A stretch of 33,221 nt of DNA from a virus, in the IMG/VR virus record IMGVR_UViG_3300024346_000280, positions 1 through 33,221 of that record; one strand, 5' to 3'. The position numbers and the translations under genes were made by a program. The notes beneath the pieces are model-generated. The model had not been told where the DNA came from. It made no database searches and saw only the letters and a list, made by a program, of their open reading frames with translations. Below are positions 24,417 to 31,127 of the stretch, in pieces. Position 1 is the first letter of the stretch, and every line of letters starts with the position of its first letter.

Positions 24417-25856
24417 CTAGACTAGACGTCCAATGTTGATGAGACGGAGCCATTTCTTAGGAGCGAACAAGATTGGAGTACCATAAAGGAGAATCATCCA
24501 CCTGTAAGCTGGTGCCAAGATGGCAAGGTCCATGCGAAGCATAGGAAGGAGTTGACGGAAAGTGAGAACACTTTGAGTCATCTCGCCCATGTAAGCAATC
24601 TCGGTGAAAGGAAGCAAGAAGTTCAAATCATCGAAGTTGGTTACTCCAGAGTTTCCCTGACTTGCGACAGGCATCTGAGCAACAAGGCTGAAGTCAGCTG
24701 GTGAGGTAGAAACAGCCGCACCACTTGCAAGAGCACGTGTTCGGTAGATTCGGACGTATTCCGTTGGGAAACTTCCGACTGCCACAGCGTTTACGATAGC
24801 AAGGTCAACGTGGTTGCCTCCGTCCTTCTCCGCCTCAAGCATAGCCTGGTTAGCTGCGATGAAAACTGGAGCCGACTCACCAAAGCGGTTACAAGCAGTA
24901 ATTGCGTAACCAAACTCCGTGGTACCTGCTGGGATGCCCTTGTTGAAGTCACCGTCTGTGCCAGAGAGCGCAGAAGTAACCGCAGAAGGGGAAGCAGGAG
25001 CACTAGCCGAGGTCGCAGCCGCTGGAGGGCTTGGGAGCCTCTTCAGGAATACGTTCGGGTTCATCTCCATGACGCCAGCTTGGGTCATGATGGAGTTGAC
25101 ACTCATACCAACCATGCCGTTTTGAGGGGCAGGAAGGTTGATGCGCTCACGTGGGTAGAACGTCTTCACAAGGTCACTCGCTACGCGGGTACCAAGCCAG
25201 ATGTCCGTTGGGAAAGCAAATTGCTCAACCAGAAGGTTAGCTGCTTCCTCGATGTCAGCCTCTTGAAGGCTGTTACCCTCAAGGTCAATGAAGCTGGATG
25301 GATCAATAAGTGCGTCCATACCGTCCCATTGCTCAGACTCGCCATCAAACGCAAGAGACGAATCTCCTTTGAAGAGGGAAGCCTCGATCTTCTCAAGCAT
25401 CCAAAGGATACCGCTCTGATTCTCAAGAGCAATAACGTCACCATGTGCGGGGTGCACAACGGTCATTGGGTGCGTGACTTCACGAGTTGTACCAACGTAC
25501 TTGACCAAGCTGGTCTGACGTGTGTACGTGCTGTCCTGTGCTTGAGGGAGTTCACCCTCTTGCACGAAGGCGAACGAGTCCGAACCGTAGCTCGAAAGCT
25601 GGTTGTACTCTTCCACAGTGCTGTACGCAGGGCTCTTAGGAATCTTCTTCCAGAACTTAATGTGGTGCGCAGTATGCGTGACCACCTTGAGGGAACCCTC
25701 AAGTGACTCAACACGTAGCGAACTACCGCCAGTTTGAGAAGAAGTTTGGTACCCAGCTTCAAGAGCTTTTTGAAGGTCGCCAACTTCGGAATTGCTGCCA
25801 GTTCCAAAGCCGTTAACCGGCTGCTGGGAGTTGTAGTGATTTAAGCTTACGCTCAT
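24417..25856 (-). CDS. major capsid protein (HK97 fold) with inserted Ig/FN3-like domain
   Basis: The 479-residue capsid protein has a very strong start (AAGGAGATATATC-ATG). HK97-type landmarks include the N-terminal helix and arm (residues 1-60), VTHPMTVVHPAHGDVIALENQSG, the A-domain or P-domain segment with LFKGDSSLAFDGESEQWDGMDAL and IEEAANLLVEQFAFPTDIWLG, and the closing helix with LLPMLRMDLAILAPAYRWMIL. Residues about 280-420 are an insertion: an Ala/Pro/Ser linker, then GTTEFGYAITACNRFGESAP and TEYVRIYRTRALASG, with FN3/Ig-like strands. Such insertions are usually displayed on the outside of capsids. The protease gene upstream suggests that the N-terminal arm is cleaved. It is followed by the acidic-tailed gene. 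Confidence 0.88.
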   Translation of the reverse strand: MSVSLNHYNSQQPVNGFGTGSNSEVGDLQKALEAGYQTSSQTGGSSLRVESLEGSLKVVTHTAHHIKFWKKIPKSPAYSTVEEYNQLSSYGSDSFAFVQEGELPQAQDSTYTRQTSLVKYVGTTREVTHPMTVVHPAHGDVIALENQSGILWMLEKIEASLFKGDSSLAFDGESEQWDGMDALIDPSSFIDLEGNSLQEADIEEAANLLVEQFAFPTDIWLGTRVASDLVKTFYPRERINLPAPQNGMVGMSVNSIMTQAGVMEMNPNVFLKRLPSPPAAATSASAPASPSAVTSALSGTDGDFNKGIPAGTTEFGYAITACNRFGESAPVFIAANQAMLEAEKDGGNHVDLAIVNAVAVGSFPTEYVRIYRTRALASGAAVSTSPADFSLVAQMPVASQGNSGVTNFDDLNFLLPFTEIAYMGEMTQSVLTFRQLLPMLRMDLAILAPAYRWMILLYGTPILFAPKKWLRLINIGRLV

Positions 25857-25875
25857 GATATATCTCCTTTATCCT

Positions 25876-26430
25876 TTAGTTTCCACCGCGTACGAGGGCT
25901 TCCACTTTTGCGCGAGTCGCAGGGGCCAGGTCGTTGGTGCTTTCGAAGCGAATTACCTCAATAGGGGTCACTTCATTGCTTTTAGAAAGTTCCACGAGTG
26001 CGTCACTAATGACGGATTTTGACATGTTCATGTCGAGTCCACCTGGACCTGTGTAAGACTTACTAACTACGTTAATGCCATTGTTTCCACCAGCTTGGCC
26101 CCTCATCTGAGATTTAGGTGCCCCTACTGGGAGCTGTGATTGGTACGCTACTGCGTCTGCAGAAGCTCCAACAGACTCTCCGATGCCTACTACTGCGGAT
26201 GCTAGAGACTTGTTGAATTCGTCCTGCGCGCCAGCTGCGTCTCGTTGTGACTTCTCGATAGACTCAATTCGGCGAACTAGGCCTCCTAGAGTGCTCTCAA
26301 GAGACTTAGAGATACGTCCCTCGGAACCCGACAATGCGGAACCGATTGAGTTCGTAAGCTCGTAAAGGACTGTAGAAAGCTCAAGACCTTTAGAAACCTC
26401 CAGGAAACCATCAACGGCACCGCTGACAGA
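25876..26430 (-). CDS. capsid-associated protein, part downstream of the in-frame TAG
   Basis: This stretch is in the same frame as the 166-aa gene and follows its TAG directly. The first 33 codons (VSGAVDGFLEVSKGLELSTV and YELTNSIGSAL) are open and look protein-like, but contain no ATG or GTG. The only conventional alternative start is a TTG at 26332-26334 with no SD. Then come helical and Gln/Lys/Asp-rich parts (STLGGLVRRIESIEKSQRDA; AAGAQDEFNKSLASAVVGIG) and a basic C-terminus ending KVEALVRGGN. The segment is most simply the C-terminal half of one 352-codon protein, possibly a scaffold or minor head protein, made by TAG readthrough, or separated by a point mutation. Confidence 0.6.
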   Translation of the reverse strand, partial: SVSGAVDGFLEVSKGLELSTVLYELTNSIGSALSGSEGRISKSLESTLGGLVRRIESIEKSQRDAAGAQDEFNKSLASAVVGIGESVGASADAVAYQSQLPVGAPKSQMRGQAGGNNGINVVSKSYTGPGGLDMNMSKSVISDALVELSKSNEVTPIEVIRFESTNDLAPATRAKVEALVRGGN

Positions 26431-26931
26431 CTACTTAGCATCTTGCTCTACTTCAGACTCTTTACCGCCTGCGTTGGTTTCAGGTACGCTACCAGCGTCG
26501 TCATCTTCACCAGACTTTGGAGCGCCGTCTACTGGCTTAGTGCTCGCCTTGGATAGATACTTACCTGTAGAAGAGTTGTAGCCACCCTTTAGTGCCCATG
26601 CCTCTTCTGGAGTTAGCCTGATACCCTTTGCAAGTTGCGATTGAATTGCTGGAAGTGGATTCACTCCATCTGCAATTGCAACCTCTGCACTGGTCAGTGC
26701 TACCGACTTACGAATCTTGTTAGCAAGTGACTTGCGAACTCCATTATAGTCGGTACCGTTTTCGTCGATGTGAACATCTCCACCATTAAGCTCATCTAAA
26801 TCTTCCTGCGCTCCGCCTCCCCAGGTACCTGGGTTGGAGTCACTGCCGGTGTGATGTAGTTGAGAGCCTTTGGCCATGTCCTGTAGGCGGGCCAGAGACT
26901 TCTGGAAGTCGCCATTCTTTACAGTTGCCAT
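26431..26931 (-). CDS. capsid-associated protein, part upstream of the in-frame TAG
   Basis: The 166-residue protein begins MATVKNGDFQKSLARLQDMA, continues with DSNPGTWGGGAQEDLDEL, IDENGTDYNGVRKSLANKI, and SVALTSAEVAIADGVNPLP with TPEEAWALKGGYN, a set I recognise as a family located next to phage capsid genes. It ends with a hydrophilic acidic linker (SVPETNAGGKESEVEQDAK), then TAG. SD GGAGAG precedes the ATG and overlaps the end of the tiny upstream frame. In related proteins the chain normally continues past this linker into a helical domain, so the TAG at 26431-26433 probably interrupts, or conditionally terminates, a longer gene. Likely role: scaffold or minor head protein. Confidence 0.68.
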   Translation of the reverse strand: MATVKNGDFQKSLARLQDMAKGSQLHHTGSDSNPGTWGGGAQEDLDELNGGDVHIDENGTDYNGVRKSLANKIRKSVALTSAEVAIADGVNPLPAIQSQLAKGIRLTPEEAWALKGGYNSSTGKYLSKASTKPVDGAPKSGEDDDAGSVPETNAGGKESEVEQDAK

Positions 26932-26933
26932 AA

Positions 26934-27032
26934 TTATTTCTCTCCTATGTTGTTACTAGCTGCCGACAGAACAGAATTGTTTGTGGCTTTTAATTTTCTT
27001 ACCTTATTAGTGGCTTTTGCCACTATAGACAT
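26934..27032 (-). CDS. putative 32-aa basic peptide, small ORF between protease and capsid-associated gene
   Basis: A short frame reads MSIVAKATNKVRKLKATNNS and ends with IGEK before TAA, two bases before the ATG of the capsid-associated gene. Its end supplies the SD (GGAG) of that gene, so translation of the two would be coupled. It is basic and Asn/Ala/Ser-rich. The region also has a perfect hairpin (27009-27024). SD support for its own start is weak, so it may be untranslated leader. Confidence 0.3.
   Translation of the reverse strand: MSIVAKATNKVRKLKATNNSVLSAASNNIGEK
27009..27024 (-). other. AGTGGC hairpin in the protease/capsid-associated gap
   Basis: AGTGGC and GCCACT form a 6-bp stem with a four-base loop (AAAA on the coding strand). 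A second GCCAC copy lies about 30 bases downstream on the coding strand (near 26976-26986), so the 5' arm could pair with either, as in alternative leader structures. No T-run follows, so it is not an intrinsic terminator for the minus strand. Confidence 0.35.
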
Positions 27033-27039
27033 ATTTACT

Positions 27040-27795
27040 TTAGACACTTTCGATACCCTTGGAGATGAAGATAGCGTCCACAACTGCTGCAGCAGTGGCC
27101 CTACTCCACCCCTTCTCTAGTTGGAGTACGGTGACGTACTCGTCGTGCGAAAGAGACATCTCTGGTGGAACATCCGCCAGTGACTTGTATGTCGTAACTT
27201 TTTCGGAACCCTCTAGGGATTCAGGTTGAAGCGCCAATCCTCCTGCGCTCCCAGCGGATAGTGCCTTTTCCTCGTCTTCCTCATCTTCACCCTCAATTAA
27301 AAGAGACCCGGAGAGAGACTTTGCGATCTCCGCCCAGGTGTTGGTGTTGACAGGGTTTGCAGTGATAGCGACGTTCTTGATCCAACAAGAGACAATCTTC
27401 GTACCACTCTTCTTTTTAACTTTGCCTTCGATAGAAAAGCCCACTTTTCTATCAGAGCCAGACTGTGCTAGGGAGTTGATGTGCTCCCACCAATAGTCTG
27501 CACACTCTTTTCCTTTATAAATGAACCCTTTAATCCAAAAGCCGTCCTTAGTTAGTTTGGCCTCTGTGGGCTCCCCTACTAGATTCTCAGGCCCCTGCTG
27601 GTGGTCATTATTAAAGTGGCCGTGCTTTAGAAAATACGAGAAATCTAGGCCTGCCTGCTTTACGGACTCGTTCTGCAGGTCCATATGGTCGGTGCTGGCA
27701 ATTCCTTGGATCCAGCGCTTACCATCCTTGTCTTTCCCGGCCTTCACCATGGTAGCAGGAAGGAAAAATTTGAATGTTTCTTCGATTTTAGACAT
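27040..27795 (-). CDS. prohead maturation protease (HK97/S78-like serine protease)
   Basis: The 251-residue protein contains the usual prohead protease core. Residues 27-45 form the beta strand and loop GKRWIQGIASTDHMDLQNE, residues 56-67 (LKHGHFNNDHQQ) hold the His expected at position 65, and residues 118-123 (VGFSIE) the nucleophile Ser at about 121, followed by KIVSCWIKNVAITANPVN, the strand normally after the active site. An acidic linker (IEGEDEEDEEKA) precedes a C-terminal extension, which may be the self-cleaved tail. It lies upstream of the capsid-associated and major capsid genes and would cleave their N-terminal or scaffold parts in the procapsid. A strong terminator-like hairpin lies 25 bases before its ATG, so expression may depend on readthrough. 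Confidence 0.85.
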   Translation of the reverse strand: MSKIEETFKFFLPATMVKAGKDKDGKRWIQGIASTDHMDLQNESVKQAGLDFSYFLKHGHFNNDHQQGPENLVGEPTEAKLTKDGFWIKGFIYKGKECADYWWEHINSLAQSGSDRKVGFSIEGKVKKKSGTKIVSCWIKNVAITANPVNTNTWAEIAKSLSGSLLIEGEDEEDEEKALSAGSAGGLALQPESLEGSEKVTTYKSLADVPPEMSLSHDEYVTVLQLEKGWSRATAAAVVDAIFISKGIESV

Positions 27796-27819
27796 TAATT
27801 GACAGGTCTACACTTGCCG

Positions 27820-27860
27820 AAAAAAAGTAAAGGAGGAACTTCGTTGATACGAAGTCCTCC
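27820..27860 (-). terminator. intrinsic terminator (or attenuator) before the protease gene
   Basis: The stem is 27832-27844 paired with 27849-27860 (12 bp, one bulged base, four-base loop) and is followed on the coding strand by TTTAC and seven Ts. It is the clearest intrinsic terminator in the window. It lies between a strong promoter (27889-27918) and the protease ATG at 27795, so RNA from that promoter would be about 55-65 nt if it ends here. Confidence 0.78.
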
Positions 27861-27888
27861 CTCTATTGGAGCGACAATGTGTATAGAC

Positions 27889-27918
27889 TTTGTATCAATA
27901 AAAGTAGGGGTCTGTCAA
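27889..27918 (-). promoter_or_regulatory. sigma70-like promoter for protease/capsid operon, inside a 20-bp dyad
   Basis: A consensus -35 box TTGACA (27918-27913) with an 18-nt spacer leads to the -10 box TACAAA (27894-27889), a 4/6 match. The -35 box lies within the loop of a perfect 7-bp dyad, TAGGGGT and ACCCCTA (27905-27924), whose outer arm contains the TAG stop of the zinc-ribbon gene. The dyad may be an operator or a terminator stem for the upstream transcript (CTTTTATT follows it). Confidence 0.62.
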
Positions 27919-27921
27919 CCC

Positions 27922-28131
27922 CTATTTGTAATCTTTAATAAAAAGTGGTGGGTTAGCTACATCTCTGTCTAACTGCAGTGGTACCTGTACCTCTTTATTA
28001 CAGCCCTTACACACGGCAAACACTTCATCACCCTTAATTACTAGTATTTTAGACCTTATTTTGCTCTCGTTGTCTCCTACAGACTTTAGAACAATCTCTG
28101 AGCAGGAGCACTTTATTTGGGATAATCTCAC
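27922..28131 (-). CDS. 69-aa zinc-ribbon protein (CxC...CxxC)
   Basis: The protein carries Cys8-x-Cys10 and Cys41-x2-Cys44, separated by about 30 residues rich in Lys/Val/Ile (KILVIKGDEVFAVCKGC), as in small zinc ribbons that bind nucleic acid or stabilise a fold, for instance the Com-like and late-transcription zinc ribbons of phages. Its ATG overlaps the TGA of the 999-residue gene (ATGA), so it is translationally coupled. The TAG stop forms part of the dyad overlapping the next promoter. It could be a regulator of late transcription or a head-assembly helper; the sequence alone does not decide. Confidence 0.65.
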   Translation of the reverse strand: MRLSQIKCSCSEIVLKSVGDNESKIRSKILVIKGDEVFAVCKGCNKEVQVPLQLDRDVANPPLFIKDYK

Positions 28132-31127
28132 GCTGCCGCCTTTGCCTGGAAGTTATGCACTGGTACAGTCCTTAGCCATCTGCTGAATTCTTCTTCATCT
28201 TCATTGCGACCTGTCAACACCATTGACACCTGAGGTACTGAGTCGTGTACAAATCTGGAAAGGGACGTGTCTCCACCGGTACCTATGCCCATCTTTTCAC
28301 ATGACTGCTTAATGGACTGTACTACGATTGGGTCTACGGCTGCACTCTCGATAGCGTAGATAGCGCTCTCAAAATCTTCCACCCTCCCCAAGTCGTGCCC
28401 CATCTCGGACGCCACCTCTAGGAGGGCGAAGTGGTGCGCAGCATCGTAGTTAGCGTTGTGAGAACCAAATACCCTCTGTATCTCTACGGAGTACGTCTGA
28501 CTTGCGTGGTAGGTCTGCAAGGACTCTGCACTGACTCCTACCTCTTCGAGTAGGTTAACTATAAAGTGAGGCCCTATCCTTCGCATATTTGAATAGTCCA
28601 TGTCTCCATCCATACTAACTGGGGCCACCATGAACAGAGGCTCACCCGGATCCCTATTGGAGATCATTGCCCCTAACTGCTGCACTAGGTTAGGGCCCCC
28701 GTATACTTTCCTTTTACCAATAGTAAGTATCTCTCTGGTAAGTTTAACGTCTCCAACCTTTAGAGCCATTAGCTCACGAACCCTAAACCTGCCTTGGTCT
28801 AGCAGTGCGAGAGCCACAGCCACAATCTTATCTTTCTGGTGGTTGGACTTGAACAAAGCAGCTACGTACTGCCGGAAGTGCGGCAGTCTGTTGTCTGTTA
28901 AAGAATTCTGCCGGTTTATCTGGAACTGTGGGTTTCCTCGAAGGTCTGAGTCGATATATGAGTACTCGTGGTCTCCAGTGACAGGGTTAACCCACCTAGC
29001 GGCCCATAGGTTCTCCGGGTCGTTGCGATGGTAGTTCCGGTTCCACTGGACGTCTGCCCCGGTGTACGGGGCCCTAGACAGCTTCCTACCATCCTGTGAG
29101 TAGAACTGTGGAGCATTCTCAGGAGACATGGCATCGTCTGCTGCGTCTCCGAACGCGCTGTTGTAGTCTGCGTGTCCTTGAGGGGCGTTGCCCCTGGTGG
29201 ACACATTCCCTGCTTCATCCTTGTACACGTACCTAGGGTACATGTCGTTACCCTCTTTGTGGGAGTAGGTGAAGTTGGCTTTCTCGAAGTATTCTTCTTC
29301 TGACATAGCTAGTATAGCCTTTTCCAGTGCTACTACAGACCTAAATGACTTCTCTACTGGCCAAAGATGCTCGTTTAACGTAACGATATCAGCACCACGC
29401 CCCTGACTATTTAGCACCCTGTTAGCCCAATCTCTGACGTCGTCCACAGTTTGAGTTATGACTCTTCCGTCACCTCCTTCAGCGACTTCTGAACCTGCTC
29501 CACTGAGAGCCTGCTTAAACTGATTAGCTATAGCTTTTAGGTCCTCGTCCTTTGCACTTTGAATAAACGAGTCTGCCCTATCCGTTAAATCACTAATCCT
29601 GAGAGCGCCTCTTTCTTGAGGGCTTAGCTTGAACTCCTCTTTCTCTTCCGCAGTAGCAACCTCTACTTCAGGAGGAGGTGCATTCGCCGCAACGTCCGCA
29701 CGGGCTTCTGCGTCTAGTCTCTGTAGCTCTGCGAAGCCTTCATTCCCGGCCTGTACATTAAAAGCCTTAGTTGCGACACGAGATTGTACTCTCCTCTTTA
29801 GCTCGTACTCCATGGTATGGCCAGGTCTCTTAGTATCTGGGTGCCAGGTGTCTACAATATCGCCGATAGCTCCTACTATTGGGGCGTCGGCTGGGTCCGC
29901 AGCCATGTTGGACAGTTCTCCAGGGTCTATCTTCGGGTTATTTATGGCCGTAATTGAGGGTCCGTACTCACGTGCGATGTCCCTCATAGCGTTCAATCGA
30001 TTCTCGTCGGAACCCCAGTCATTCATGTACGCCCGCCTACGAAGACCGTGCCCAGGGCCAGTTCTTCCGGCCTTAATGGGAAGAGCGCCTGAAGCCAGAA
30101 TATGACCGGTATCCATACCCCTACTCTTCATGGAGTCTGCGGTATAATCATCCATATTAGTGGAGATTCCCAGGTCGGTAAGCCTTTTAAGAAGCGATGA
30201 AATCCTGTTTACAGCGTTGTTTAGGTGGTTTGCAAACTCTTCAATTCTAGCCTCATTAGGCGCATAAATAGTGGTTTTACCTGAAAACTTGTTGTAAAGG
30301 AAGCTACCCTTATCAAGTACAATCTTCCAACCTCTAGAGATCTCTTTTATCTTCTTGCCTTTTGGATCAATAAATCGATTAGTTTTTTTGTCATACGGCT
30401 GAGCTACCTTGACTACCCTCCCATGCACACGGCCAGTGATATTATCCTTTATTTCAGGAGTCTTGATCCTACCACTGGCTACGGCGGAGTCTACTGCCAG
30501 CTGAAGCCGCATGAACGTATTGAACTCGTCCCATGCCTCTTCGGGAGTCGCCTTACTTGTGTGGGTTGCCCAAGGTCCGGTAATATAGTCCTCATTAATC
30601 ATAGGGCCTACTGGTTTAAGCTTAATCTCCCAATTGTGCTTCGCCGATGGAGGAGCCTTGCGCAGCTCAACCGTAAAATTCTGCCCTGTGGCGGGCATCG
30701 TAATCTCACCCTTTTTCCCAGGCTCATTTTGTGGACCTTGCTGCCTAGCTAACCTGTAGGCTTCCTCTGCGTTTGCGTTGTCTTCGCTAGGGTTGTGGTG
30801 CTGAGGTAGAGCGTCTACGCTGTGCGTATCCCTGAAAGCATCTGCAAAGCCGTGTGCGCCTTCGCTTGGGTCATCCTGGTAGGTGTACTTCCAGGAGCCG
30901 TTAACCCACTCCCTCTTGATGTACTTTCCTCCACGCTTCCGACCCTCTGCTCCAGCAGCGGGGGCTCCCGCAGACGAGTTCCCTGCAGCCGAAGCACCTC
31001 CCCCGCCCCCTACCGGAGCTGCACTGGTGGGTGAGGTTGGGGAATCGGCACGGGCAGACGCTAGCGGGTCGGCTGCCTTCATTAGGTCAAGAATTCCGTC
31101 TGATTTTTTCAACACTACCTGTCCCAC
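28128..31127 (-). CDS. 999-aa head-operon protein with C-terminal topoisomerase IB/tyrosine recombinase-like domain
   Basis: The first 60 residues are Ala/Gly/Pro-rich and disordered, then comes KYIKREWVNGSWKYTYQD, a motif recurrent in phage internal proteins. Residues about 100-640 are mixed and unrecognised, with long helical stretches. Residues about 720-960 look like a topoisomerase IB catalytic core: IVAVALALLDQGRFRVRELM with Arg782 in the Arg-I position, LTIGKRKVYG with Lys805, and LQTYHASQTYS around Gln871. In active enzymes the last motif is FRTYNAS, with catalytic Arg where this protein has Gln. The tail ESAAVDPIVV replaces the NYLDP signature, giving Ala930 for the Tyr. The start is GTG at 31125-31127, overlapping the endonuclease end by 13 nt. 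It is probably virion-located, an inactive fold reused structurally or for DNA binding. The alignment is from memory. Confidence 0.58.
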   Translation of the reverse strand: MGQVVLKKSDGILDLMKAADPLASARADSPTSPTSAAPVGGGGGASAAGNSSAGAPAAGAEGRKRGGKYIKREWVNGSWKYTYQDDPSEGAHGFADAFRDTHSVDALPQHHNPSEDNANAEEAYRLARQQGPQNEPGKKGEITMPATGQNFTVELRKAPPSAKHNWEIKLKPVGPMINEDYITGPWATHTSKATPEEAWDEFNTFMRLQLAVDSAVASGRIKTPEIKDNITGRVHGRVVKVAQPYDKKTNRFIDPKGKKIKEISRGWKIVLDKGSFLYNKFSGKTTIYAPNEARIEEFANHLNNAVNRISSLLKRLTDLGISTNMDDYTADSMKSRGMDTGHILASGALPIKAGRTGPGHGLRRRAYMNDWGSDENRLNAMRDIAREYGPSITAINNPKIDPGELSNMAADPADAPIVGAIGDIVDTWHPDTKRPGHTMEYELKRRVQSRVATKAFNVQAGNEGFAELQRLDAEARADVAANAPPPEVEVATAEEKEEFKLSPQERGALRISDLTDRADSFIQSAKDEDLKAIANQFKQALSGAGSEVAEGGDGRVITQTVDDVRDWANRVLNSQGRGADIVTLNEHLWPVEKSFRSVVALEKAILAMSEEEYFEKANFTYSHKEGNDMYPRYVYKDEAGNVSTRGNAPQGHADYNSAFGDAADDAMSPENAPQFYSQDGRKLSRAPYTGADVQWNRNYHRNDPENLWAARWVNPVTGDHEYSYIDSDLRGNPQFQINRQNSLTDNRLPHFRQYVAALFKSNHQKDKIVAVALALLDQGRFRVRELMALKVGDVKLTREILTIGKRKVYGGPNLVQQLGAMISNRDPGEPLFMVAPVSMDGDMDYSNMRRIGPHFIVNLLEEVGVSAESLQTYHASQTYSVEIQRVFGSHNANYDAAHHFALLEVASEMGHDLGRVEDFESAIYAIESAAVDPIVVQSIKQSCEKMGIGTGGDTSLSRFVHDSVPQVSMVLTGRNEDEEEFSRWLRTVPVHNFQAKAAA

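Noticed and set aside
24810-25706. 298-aa plus-strand open frame over the capsid gene
   Set aside because: It is the longest plus-strand frame, but it runs antisense to the major capsid protein, is Arg/Cys/Leu-rich without domain pattern, and reflects codon usage of the real gene.
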